From CAYGZM01 sp964354365 (GTDB lineage Bacteria; Planctomycetota; Phycisphaerae; Sedimentisphaerales; Anaerobacaceae): DNA of 64,000 bases. Under the pieces are notes generated by a model. It did no database searches. It was not told the origin of the DNA and worked only from the letters and a program-made list of their open reading frames with translations. Positions 56,757-64,000 of the stretch are shown here, piece by piece. A program made the translations under genes and the position numbers. Location: assembly GCA_964354365.1 (NCBI GenBank), contig CAYGZM010000004.1, positions 5,108 to 69,107 on the forward strand. The letters run 5' to 3'. The first letter of the stretch is position 1. Each line of letters begins with the position of its first letter.

Positions 56757-59453
56757 TCAATATAGTTCGCTTGTCCGTCTATTTACCTTCTTGACTATTT
56801 CCATAGCCCACAGTGGAAACGAAGAAATGGCAACCACCAAGACCCAGTCAAATATGCCCAGCGGCCTGGTCTTGAATATGTTTTGCAGAAATGGGACATA
56901 AACGACCGACATTTGCAGACAGAATGAGCCAACCGTTGCAAGAACCAACTTTTTATTTGTAAGCACCCCAATCTTGAATAACGATACGGTCATGCTTCGG
57001 CAATTAAAGGCGTGAAACAACTGGCTGCAGGACAAGACGATGAACGCGGCGGTCCTGGCCCTGTCAACATCCTTCTTTTCGACAAATAGAACGAAGCTAA
57101 AAGCCAAAAGGCTGCAGAAAGCAATAAAGGCCCCTTGAGCCAGCATCAGAAACGCCCGCGGCACGGTAACTACCGCCTCATCGGTTAATCGCGGAGGGCG
57201 CTTCATAATATCAGGGTCAACAGGGTCAACGCCTAAAGCTAATGCGGGGAAACCATCGGTTATCAAATTTATCCAAAGAATTTGAATAGGCAGCAAAGGA
57301 ACGGGCAAGCCTATAAGCGAAGCGGTGAACATCACCAGGATTTCGCCGACGTTGCAGGAAAGAAGATAGTGAATGAATTTCTTGATATTATCATAGATGC
57401 CTCTTCCCTCTTCCACGGCAGCCACAATGGAGGCGAAGTTGTCGTCCGTGATAATCATCTCGGAGACTTCTTTTGTAACGTCCGTGCCGGTAATCCCCAT
57501 CGCAACTCCGACATCCGCTTCCTTGACGGCAGGAGCATCGTTCACGCCGTCGCCGGTCATGGCTACTATCTCGTTGCGGCTGCGCCAGGCGCGCACAATC
57601 CTTAGTTTATGCTCCGCAGTAACGCGGGCATATACGGGTATTCTGTCCAGGCGGCTCCGCAACTCTTCGTCGCCCAGTCTATCTAATTCTTCTCCGGTCA
57701 AAGCCAAAGAACCCTCATCAAAAAATCCCAATTCTTTAGCAATGGCCGCAGCCGTATTCTTATGGTCCCCGGTAATCATCACGGTTCTTATGCCGGCGGA
57801 TTTACATGCTGCGACCGCCTTCTTAACCTCTTCACGGGGAGGGTCGATCATCGCCGCCAGCCCCGCAAAGACAAGATTCTTCTCAATAGCATCAGAAAAT
57901 GACTTCTCCGGCTGATAGCCATCCAATATCTTGTAAGCGACTGCCAGGACCCTCATCGCTGAATCAGCCAGGGCGCCATTGACCCTGAGAATCTCTTCTC
58001 TGTCGGTATTCGTTAATTCTCTTACCCGGTTATGTTCTTCAATGGAAGTGCAGTCCTTCAATAACACATCAGGCGCCCCCTTTACAAAGGCAACCGTTTT
58101 TTCCGCTTCACGGCGTATTACAGTCATTTTCTTGCGCTGCGAATCAAAGGGAATTTCATCAACAAAAGGAAATTCCTTCTCCGCCTTTTCCTTTCTTATG
58201 TCCGCCTTGGCTGCAAGAGTGAGAAGCGCTCCTTCCGTAGGGTCGCCGACTATCTTATACCCGTCACTATCCTGAATAAGCTGCGCTCCATTACATAACA
58301 CGCCGCAAAACAGGGTCTTATTCAATCCCGGATGGTCCGAGAGGTTCACCTTGTTTCCCTGGAACCGGAATTCTCCTTTTGGCTCATAGCCTACGCCGCT
58401 CACATCAAAGACCTTGCCGTCTGCAAAAACCGCCTGAACAGTCATTTCATTCTTGGTTAACGTCCCGGTCTTGTCCGAACAGATTACCGTGGCACAGCCG
58501 AGGGTCTCCACGGAAGGAAGTTTGCGGATGAGCGCGTGACGCTTGACCATTCGCTGCACACCCAGAGCCAGTGCAATGGTTACGACCGCCGGAAGACCTT
58601 CCGGTATGGCGGCGACAGCCAGACTCACGGCCGTTAATAAGACCTCTATAATTTTTCCTCCGCGCGCCCATTCGAGAAGAAATACTATGCCTACCAGGAA
58701 GAAGCAAAGATAGATTATCCATTTGCCGAATTTCTCCAATTTTTTCTGCAACGGAGTTGATTCACGGGGAATCTCCTGAATCAATCCGGCGATTTTGCCC
58801 AACTCCGTCTGCATGCCGGTTTGGGCGACTAATGCCCTTGCCTTTCCGGAAGAAACCGAGGTTCCCGGATAGACCATATTTGCGCGGTCGGCCAGGGGCA
58901 CATCTTCTTTGAGGGCGGCAGCGGTCTTCAAGACAGGCGTGGATTCCCCGGTAAGGCTTGCCTCCTGGACGCTAAAATTTGAGGTAAGCCAAGCAAGACG
59001 GCTGTCTGCCGGGACATTATCTCCGGCTTCCAATTCAATGAGGTCTCCGGGAACAAGCTCAGAAGAAGGTATGACTCCATGCCGGCCGTCACGGATGACT
59101 TTTGAGGTGGGGCTGGATAATTTTTTCAGGGCAGCCAGTGATTTCTCGGCGCGGTGTTCCTGAACAAAACCGAGAATAGCATTCAAAACTACAATGGCAA
59201 TTATGGCAAAGGCATCGACCCATTCCTGTAAAAACCCCGAGACCAAAGCAGCCCCGATCAAGATCCAGATAATAAGGTCATGGAATTGCTCCAAGAAAAT
59301 ACTTAAGGCGGAACGGCCCTTCTTCTCCGTTAGCTGGTTAAGGCCGAATTTGTCCCGGCGTATTTTGATTTCGGAGAGAGTAAGCCCCTCGTCGGGGTTG
59401 GTTGAAAGTATTCCTGCAACCTGTGTGATATCCTTGCGCCACCACTGTTCCAT
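56757..59453 (-). CDS. P2A-type (calcium) cation-transporting ATPase
   Basis: The 898-residue protein shows ASLTGESTPV (actuator), CSDKTGTLTKNEMTVQAVF with the phosphorylated Asp near residue 327, MITGDHKNTAAAIAKELGF, and the hinge MTGDGVNDAPAVKEADVGVA. Membrane helix 4 has VAAIPEGLPAVVTIALALGV and helix 6 NLITDGFPALALGVDPVDPD, the Ca-binding pattern of SERCA/PMR1-type pumps. The N- and C-terminal cation-ATPase domains are complete. It is probably a calcium (or manganese) exporter in the inner membrane. Length is standard. An intact ATG at 59453 starts the protein. Confidence 0.9.
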   Translation of the reverse strand: MEQWWRKDITQVAGILSTNPDEGLTLSEIKIRRDKFGLNQLTEKKGRSALSIFLEQFHDLIIWILIGAALVSGFLQEWVDAFAIIAIVVLNAILGFVQEHRAEKSLAALKKLSSPTSKVIRDGRHGVIPSSELVPGDLIELEAGDNVPADSRLAWLTSNFSVQEASLTGESTPVLKTAAALKEDVPLADRANMVYPGTSVSSGKARALVAQTGMQTELGKIAGLIQEIPRESTPLQKKLEKFGKWIIYLCFFLVGIVFLLEWARGGKIIEVLLTAVSLAVAAIPEGLPAVVTIALALGVQRMVKRHALIRKLPSVETLGCATVICSDKTGTLTKNEMTVQAVFADGKVFDVSGVGYEPKGEFRFQGNKVNLSDHPGLNKTLFCGVLCNGAQLIQDSDGYKIVGDPTEGALLTLAAKADIRKEKAEKEFPFVDEIPFDSQRKKMTVIRREAEKTVAFVKGAPDVLLKDCTSIEEHNRVRELTNTDREEILRVNGALADSAMRVLAVAYKILDGYQPEKSFSDAIEKNLVFAGLAAMIDPPREEVKKAVAACKSAGIRTVMITGDHKNTAAAIAKELGFFDEGSLALTGEELDRLGDEELRSRLDRIPVYARVTAEHKLRIVRAWRSRNEIVAMTGDGVNDAPAVKEADVGVAMGITGTDVTKEVSEMIITDDNFASIVAAVEEGRGIYDNIKKFIHYLLSCNVGEILVMFTASLIGLPVPLLPIQILWINLITDGFPALALGVDPVDPDIMKRPPRLTDEAVVTVPRAFLMLAQGAFIAFCSLLAFSFVLFVEKKDVDRARTAAFIVLSCSQLFHAFNCRSMTVSLFKIGVLTNKKLVLATVGSFCLQMSVVYVPFLQNIFKTRPLGIFDWVLVVAISSFPLWAMEIVKKVNRRTSELY

Positions 59454-59598
59454 TGACCTTCAAGCTCCATTGTGAGACAGAACTGCTATTTAACCATCAA
59501 AGTATAAGTCAACATCTGTTTGCATCGATACCCGTCATAAGATCGCCGGTAAGCGCCTTGAGCTTCGCCGGCGGATATCGAGGCTCCTTTGCCGATGC

Positions 59599-60627
59599 TC
59601 AGACGAGCCTCGATGACTCTTTGTCATCTGCGCCAACCGCTTTGAGAAAGCGGCGCTGGATCAATTTCAGCAAATTTCTGCGTTCGGCTTCCGTGCCTTC
59701 CGGCAGCGGAACCTGGCCGCCGGCGTAGCTGTGGTGTCCGCCGCCGGCGCCCTTTCTGGCGACGACCGAGCGGACTATCTTATCGGCTCTGCCGTCTTCG
59801 TCGAGGCTGCGAATCGAGATGAGCAGCCTGCCCTGATAGAAGCCGCTGCACATCGTCCAGATTATGTCCTCGTCGCGCAACAACAGGTCGGCGACTTCCC
59901 CTATCATATCAGGATTGTCTATCGTATCCAGAGTCGTTATTACGCTGCGTCCGTAAACGCGTGCGTTCTCCAGGGCCTTTGTCAACATTGCAAAGTATGG
60001 TCGTTCGACGCTGCCCCGCTGGATTTCGCCCAGCATCCTGTGATTCGCCAGCGGAAAGAGGAAGTCAATCGCGTCGATATCCGCCCGGACAGCCTCCCGC
60101 CCGAGGTCCTGGGTGTCGGAGCGGATGCCGAACAACAAAGCCGTCGCCAGCGCCATGTCCGGCGGTATCCCCAGCTCGATAAGGTATTCGACGAGTATTG
60201 TGGATGTGGCGCCGTACTTGCTCCGCACATCTGCGACCGCGGCGGCCTTGCTGGCGCGACGAAACGGATGGTGGTCTATGACAATATCCGGTATCACACC
60301 CTCGGGCACACAATTGTTCCCCGTGCCGGGCTGGGTGTCAACCGTTGCAACCAAATCAAACTTCGCAAAGTCAATTTCGCTGCACGGACGAAGATTCAGC
60401 CTAAGATACTGCACCAGCGCCCTATTCTCGCCCCGTCCGATTCTCCCGCCGTGGACGATTGAGCACTGGGTCTCGCCCAGGGCGTTTGCGATTTTACGCA
60501 GCGCCACGGCCGATGCAATCGAGTCGGGGTCAGGATTATCCTGCATAACCACCAGCAGAGACCTTGCTCCTTTAAGGAGCTCGGCAAGTTTCACAGCTTT
60601 CAAACGAGTTTTTTCGCCTGCTTTCAT
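59599..60627 (-). CDS. DHH family phosphoesterase (NrnA-like nanoRNase/pAp phosphatase)
   Basis: The 342-residue protein has the metal-binding DNPDPDSIASAVALRKIANA near residue 30, VATVDTQPG, the DHH triplet in VIDHHPFRRASK near residue 117, and the DHHA1 motif KGAGGGHHSYAGGQVPL near residue 310. Family members degrade 2-5-nucleotide RNAs and may dephosphorylate pAp. Length is normal for NrnA. The start at 60627 stands just inside the MITE flank (copy 2 at 60642), so its promoter region may have been altered by that insertion. Confidence 0.85.
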   Translation of the reverse strand: MKAGEKTRLKAVKLAELLKGARSLLVVMQDNPDPDSIASAVALRKIANALGETQCSIVHGGRIGRGENRALVQYLRLNLRPCSEIDFAKFDLVATVDTQPGTGNNCVPEGVIPDIVIDHHPFRRASKAAAVADVRSKYGATSTILVEYLIELGIPPDMALATALLFGIRSDTQDLGREAVRADIDAIDFLFPLANHRMLGEIQRGSVERPYFAMLTKALENARVYGRSVITTLDTIDNPDMIGEVADLLLRDEDIIWTMCSGFYQGRLLISIRSLDEDGRADKIVRSVVARKGAGGGHHSYAGGQVPLPEGTEAERRNLLKLIQRRFLKAVGADDKESSRLV

Positions 60628-60641
60628 AAACGACGATTCTA

Positions 60642-60824
60642 CTCAAACTGACCGGTTTTCAAGAAAACGGCACAACAAGTCCTTATGTGGCAGCAATATA
60701 GCACAGTGTGTCATTCCCGCCCCGCATCGGGGTGCGGGGTAAACTCCAGCGGGAATCCACTCACCCGCCACACTACTGGATACCTGCTTTCGCAGGTATG
60801 ACAAGGCGAACCGGTCAGTTTGAG
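60642..60824. mobile_element. MITE-like element, copy 2
   Basis: Ends CTCAAACTGACCGGTT and AACCGGTCAGTTTGAG are perfect terminal inverted repeats. They are flanked by the direct repeat GATTCTACT (60635-60643 and 60825-60833). The interior shares TTTTCAAGAAAACGGCAC, AAGTCCTTATG, GCAGCAATATA and the CATTCCCGC and GCAGGTATGACAAGGCGA blocks with the copy at 54042-54242. It is 183 bases long and has no reading frame. Confidence 0.82.
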
Positions 60825-60828
60825 GATT

Positions 60829-61431
60829 CTACTTTCCTTTCCGAAACGTCCTGAATATCCTGGCCAAGCCGAAATCGTTCCAACTTTTTCTCAGCGGGAA
60901 TACGCCCTTCTCAACAAACCCGACCTCCTCTATAGAATAAAACGCGTCGGGATTGAATTGCCTGATCAGATCGACCACAGGCCGAACCTCGCGGCGCCGC
61001 ACAACCGTAAAAACCACTTTCACCCCCCCGCTCTTGCCTTGTCCTTCCACGCTCGTGACTCCATAGTCCTGAGATCTAAGCGTATCGACCAAAGGCTGTG
61101 CATCGTTCTGTGTGACAACTCGCACAAGGACTATCCCCAGCGACAGTTTCTCGGCTATGATCATACCCACGAAGTTGCCCATTGCGAATCCGCCCGCGTA
61201 GGCGATATAACACACAGGATTGGAAAGGTTGGCCATAATCTGGCCGATAGCGAGAAGCCAGATCAGCACCTCGAAGAACCCGACCAAAGGAGCAAGATAC
61301 TTGAGACCCCTTGATACAAAGATGACCCGCACGGTTCCGAGACTGACGTCTATTATCCTGGCGGCGAAGATCAGAAAAGGCAACACTATCCAGGTGTAAA
61401 ACTGTGAGTCAAGCAACAGCAAGGTGCTCAT
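60829..61431 (-). CDS. UPF0316/DUF2179-type membrane protein
   Basis: The 200-residue protein has three or more transmembrane helices in the first 115 residues (FLIFAARIIDVSLGTVRVIF, GFFEVLIWLLAIGQIMANLS, FAMGNFVGMIIAEKL). A C-terminal DUF2179 domain follows (KVVFTVVRRREVRPVVDLIR, NPDAFYSIEEV). The family (YebE-like/UPF0316) has no proven function. The ATG at 61431 lies 68 bases after the TrkA-C gene. The stop codon is included in the target duplication of the neighbouring MITE. Confidence 0.85.
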   Translation of the reverse strand: MSTLLLLDSQFYTWIVLPFLIFAARIIDVSLGTVRVIFVSRGLKYLAPLVGFFEVLIWLLAIGQIMANLSNPVCYIAYAGGFAMGNFVGMIIAEKLSLGIVLVRVVTQNDAQPLVDTLRSQDYGVTSVEGQGKSGGVKVVFTVVRRREVRPVVDLIRQFNPDAFYSIEEVGFVEKGVFPLRKSWNDFGLARIFRTFRKGK

Positions 61432-61499
61432 GTTGATCGTCCAATAGATATTCCATCAATCATTCCGCTCGCACGAAATCGGGAGCCGGCTTGTCCCTC

Positions 61500-62222
61500 C
61501 TACGGATTCATGCAGATTCTGGTTCGGATGTTCTCCAGTTTGCCAAAACATATCAGCTCATCACCCAACAGGATTTTTTTGCTCGCCTCGGGATTGGGTA
61601 TCGTTTCGCCGTCCCTGACTATCGCCAGGATTGTGATGTCGTGCTCTCTGAGCTCCGATTTCGATATCATTTTGTCCAGGATGGGGCTTCCGGCACAGAC
61701 GGCGACCCTTGAGACGCCGTAACCGCCCGTCGCGAGCAGCAGCTCCTCAAACGATACCGGCTTGAAGAGTTCCCGCCTTATGATCCTTTTTCGCAGGGCA
61801 TTGGTCAATTTCCTGACAAGTTTCGTGTTGGTGAAAAGGCGGTAGATTATATAGACTGCAACGAGTATCACGAGCAGGTTTATCAGCGGCACGAGAAAGG
61901 CCGGCAGACGGAACGGCAGAATCGGCGTGGCGAGCTTGTTTTCTAACGCCGTCGAGGCCCGCAGAGAGTTGGCGAGCGTTGCAATCATTGTGACCAGGCC
62001 GGCGTGACCGAAGATTATGAGCGCCGAGGCGATGCGGCGTCTTTGCTTGTCGCCGGTAACCAGCTCGGCTTCCTTTGTCGTGAATCCGGTGGACGTAAAG
62101 CAGGACAGTGCCTGAAACTTGGCCATTGACCATTCAAGGCCCGTCAACTGAAAGGCAATCGCGCCGATCCTGACAACAATGAAAGATACAACAAGCACCG
62201 TGATAAATAAGACCAGGTTCAT
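61500..62222 (-). CDS. Membrane protein with TrkA-C-type regulatory domain
   Basis: The 240-residue protein has an N-terminal membrane helix and a TrkH-like segment (FQALSCFTSTGFTTKEAELV). A further two helices lie at about 60-130 (SALIIFGHAGLVTMIATLAN, PAFLVPLINLLVILVAVYII). A C-terminal TrkA-C/RCK_C-like domain spans about 155-235 (LDKMISKSELREHDITILAI, LGDELICFGKLENIRT). RCK_C domains bind nucleotides or ions and gate potassium channels and other transporters. Adjacent genes for CorA and a P-ATPase suggest an ion-homeostasis neighbourhood. The family is recognised; the transported ion is not. Confidence 0.75.
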   Translation of the reverse strand: MNLVLFITVLVVSFIVVRIGAIAFQLTGLEWSMAKFQALSCFTSTGFTTKEAELVTGDKQRRRIASALIIFGHAGLVTMIATLANSLRASTALENKLATPILPFRLPAFLVPLINLLVILVAVYIIYRLFTNTKLVRKLTNALRKRIIRRELFKPVSFEELLLATGGYGVSRVAVCAGSPILDKMISKSELREHDITILAIVRDGETIPNPEASKKILLGDELICFGKLENIRTRICMNP

Positions 62223-62266
62223 TCTTGCCGCCCCCTAAACCCTGCGAGTGGAACATCGTGCACTAC

Positions 62267-63370
62267 TTACAACCATTTTTTTCGCCTGAAGTAAATCAGC
62301 ATGACTGCGGCGACCGCCGCCATAACAAGCCAGAGCGCCGGGTACGCCCACCATACCTTCAATTCCGGCATGTGTTCGAAATTCATTCCGTAAACGCCCG
62401 CGATGAAGGTCAGCGGTATGAAGATCGTGGCGATAATCGTCAAGACTTTCATAATAGCATTCATCCTGTTGCTGATGCTCGAGAGGTATATGTCGAACAT
62501 GCCGGAGACCATGTCGCGGTAACTCTCTATTGTGTCTATTATCTGAATGGTGTGATCATACACATTCCTGAGGTACACGCCGGTGGTCCCGTTGATCAGA
62601 GAAGACTCGCTCCTTTGCAGGCCGCTGATCAGATCACGCAAGGGCCAGACCGATCTGCGCAGGAATATCATCTCTCTTTTGAGCGAATGGATTTGCACAA
62701 GGGTCTTCTCGGTGGGCTCGGTAACAAGCTCTTCCTCCATCAGCTCAATCCTCTCGCCCAATCGCTCGAGGATTACGAAGTAGTTATCAACTATCGCATC
62801 CAGCAGCCTGTACATCAGATAGTCGGGGCCCGCCTTTCGGATGCGGCCTTTGGCATTTCTGATTCTGTCTCTTATCTCGTCGAAGACATCCCCGACGCGC
62901 TCCTGAAATGAAATGACGAAGTTCCGCCCCAGCACGAGGCTGACCTGCTCGGCATCGAGCGATTGCTCCTGCTCGTTGTAAGTGAGCATCTTGAGCACAA
63001 CAAAGAAGTACTTCTCGAAATCTTCGAATTTCGGACGCTGCTCGGTATTGAGCACATCCTCAAGGATAAGGGGGTGCAGATCAAACTGCCTGCCCAGCTT
63101 TTCTATCACCTGCACGTCGTGCAGCCCATCAATGTTTATCCAAGTCACCGAGGGCGTCGCCTTGAAGGGGAAGCACTCTTCTATGTTTGCCACCTGCTTT
63201 TCCTGGAAGTTCGCCTCGTCGTAGTCCATATAGGCGATCCGCACAACCTCGGACCTTTTCTCGCCCACGTGCACCAACGTTCCAGGGGGCGAGCCGGGCT
63301 TTTTGGTGCGTCTCCTGACCAGTTTCGGCCCCTTTGGTTTGACTTTGGCGCCAGCCATCTTGGCGATCAT
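62267..63370 (-). CDS. corA: CorA-type magnesium/cobalt transporter
   Basis: The start is the ATG at 63370 (MIAKMAGAKVKPKGPK), with AGAAAGGG upstream; extending to 63532 would read through the lapA-like gene. The 367-residue protein has the cytoplasmic CorA domain (EKLGRQFDLHPLILEDVLNT, EQRPKFEDFEKYFFVVLKML, FVISFQERVGDVFDEIRDRI) and two C-terminal transmembrane helices (about 308-328 and 341-360) with the family signature YGMNFEHMPEL between them. It is expected to be a homopentameric divalent-cation channel. Length is typical. Confidence 0.93.
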   Translation of the reverse strand: MIAKMAGAKVKPKGPKLVRRRTKKPGSPPGTLVHVGEKRSEVVRIAYMDYDEANFQEKQVANIEECFPFKATPSVTWINIDGLHDVQVIEKLGRQFDLHPLILEDVLNTEQRPKFEDFEKYFFVVLKMLTYNEQEQSLDAEQVSLVLGRNFVISFQERVGDVFDEIRDRIRNAKGRIRKAGPDYLMYRLLDAIVDNYFVILERLGERIELMEEELVTEPTEKTLVQIHSLKREMIFLRRSVWPLRDLISGLQRSESSLINGTTGVYLRNVYDHTIQIIDTIESYRDMVSGMFDIYLSSISNRMNAIMKVLTIIATIFIPLTFIAGVYGMNFEHMPELKVWWAYPALWLVMAAVAAVMLIYFRRKKWL

Positions 63371-63437
63371 TTCTGCATCCCTTTCTGTTAGACCGTCGCT
63401 CGCAAAACAGCCCTGCGGTCCGGAGCCGGCTCTGCTA

Positions 63438-63668
63438 CTACTTCTTCTGCTGCTCGGCCTGAGCCTTCTTGGGCCTTCTGAGGACGTGACTTGCGGTGAT
63501 AAGCCCGCCGACAAAACCCAGCAGAAACACAAGTATCAGCAGCAGCACGAGCGGCATTGTTATGGTCGCAAGAAGCAGTCTGGCCTCCACATTCCCTCTA
63601 TTCTGGAAAAAGACAATCAGAATGAGTATCGAAATGACGATTATCGCAATTACTTTTGCCTTCTTCAT
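63438..63668 (-). CDS. LapA/DUF1049-type small membrane protein
   Basis: The ATG at 63668 gives 76 residues; the longer frame upstream is repeat-like. Two helices are visible: AKVIAIIVISILILIVFFQN and PLVLLLILVFLLGFVGGLIT, with RPKKAQAEQQKK at the C-terminus. This is the two-helix pattern of the lipopolysaccharide-assembly protein A domain (DUF1049). It is followed by corA after 67 bases. Envelope-assembly function is known only for the better-studied relatives. Confidence 0.72.
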   Translation of the reverse strand: MKKAKVIAIIVISILILIVFFQNRGNVEARLLLATITMPLVLLLILVFLLGFVGGLITASHVLRRPKKAQAEQQKK

Positions 63669-64000
63669 ACTAACTCCTGGGCCATGATCTTTTCCTCGAC
63701 TTGGCCAGCTTCCTTGACAATAGCCAGCCGATGCAGTGAGTATAAACCGATTGGAAGGGCTAAGGCAAAGGAAAAGTGCCGCTGGAGAAGCTCGAAGGTC
63801 GGACATCGGCAAAGCGGAGTGCATAGTCATCAAAGGTGCGAAAAATCGCACCCTACATGGCTCCTGCAAACCAGATTTCTGTTCATGGTCCTGCGCTTCG
63901 CCCCTGCCAGGGTTTGTGGGGTGGTTTTAATAGACCCCTCGACTGCGAGGCTGTGTCACAATGGCAAAAATACACCGAAATCGGAATGATGACCTTCGTT
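63669..64000. other. Right-edge spacer
   Basis: No gene was found. A hairpin GGTGCGAAAAATCGCACC at 63833-63850 (7-bp stem) is the only structure seen. The window ends before the next gene can be read. Confidence 0.5.

Noticed and set aside
1..64000. tRNA, rRNA, riboswitch or attachment sites
   Set aside because: None could be recognised by eye with any confidence; a covariance-model scan would be needed to exclude small RNAs.

Overview
The window looks like a chromosomal segment of a Gram-negative, flagellated member of the Planctomycetota, most likely a Phycisphaerae-type lineage. This is inferred from style, not proven. The flagellar genes include both outer-membrane L-ring (flgH) and P-ring (flgI) genes, so a two-membrane envelope is expected. 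TPR proteins are abundant, and the intergenic spaces are crowded with GC-rich palindromic repeats of a kind common in such genomes. No rRNA, tRNA or CRISPR array was recognised.

Layout. (1) 1-16047, minus strand: a tightly packed glycan-modification operon with a GT9 glycosyltransferase (cut by the window edge), a GT2-GT4-TPR fusion, a 1666-residue methyltransferase/glycosyltransferase giant, a small SAM methyltransferase, UDP-glucose dehydrogenase, a radical SAM/SPASM protein, a FlgN/FliT-like coiled-coil protein, a TPR protein and two further TPR-glycosyltransferases. (2) 16667-28676, minus strand: a flagellar rod/hook/ring operon in the transcription order flgD, flgE, PilZ gene, flgF, flgG, flgA, flgH, flgI, flgJ (rod domain only), flgN, flgK, flgL. 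(3) 29635-44272, plus strand: a FleQ/FlrC-like sigma-54 activator, two TPR/envelope proteins, a second sigma-54 activator, fliL, fliM, fliN, flhA, a small membrane protein, fliA, two small proteins, two lipoproteins and flgM. Near-consensus sigma-54 promoters precede flgD (minus strand) and the first TPR gene (plus strand). A sigma-28-like promoter precedes flgM. This gives a readable cascade: sigma-54 activators, then hook/basal-body and switch genes plus fliA, then FlgM/FliA-controlled late genes. fliF, fliG, flhB, fliP, fliQ, fliR, motA, motB and fliC are not in the window.

(4) 44273-48180: a structured terminator, a small orphan gene with a strong promoter, a zinc-ribbon protein, a YkgJ-type cysteine-cluster protein, a membrane coiled-coil protein, repeat-rich spacers, and a consensus promoter/operator with an ideal ribosome-binding site in front of only a short junk-like ORF. 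(5) 48181-51412: a DNA methyltransferase fused to a probable PD-(D/E)xK nuclease, beside an AT-rich LA2681-like HEPN protein. This is a possible small defence islet. (6) 51665-56124, minus strand: a carbohydrate cluster (GH100-like, GT4, PIG-L deacetylase, GH130-like). (7) 56149-63668, minus strand: membrane and housekeeping genes (MarC, Ca-type P-ATPase, NrnA-like DHH phosphoesterase, UPF0316, TrkA-C membrane protein, CorA, LapA-like).

The least ordinary features are repeat DNA entering reading frames (most clearly a roughly 76-bp copy inside the receiver domain of a sigma-54 activator), a MITE-like element pair with terminal inverted repeats and target duplications at two stop codons, the giant multidomain glycan gene, and the methyltransferase-nuclease/HEPN pair.
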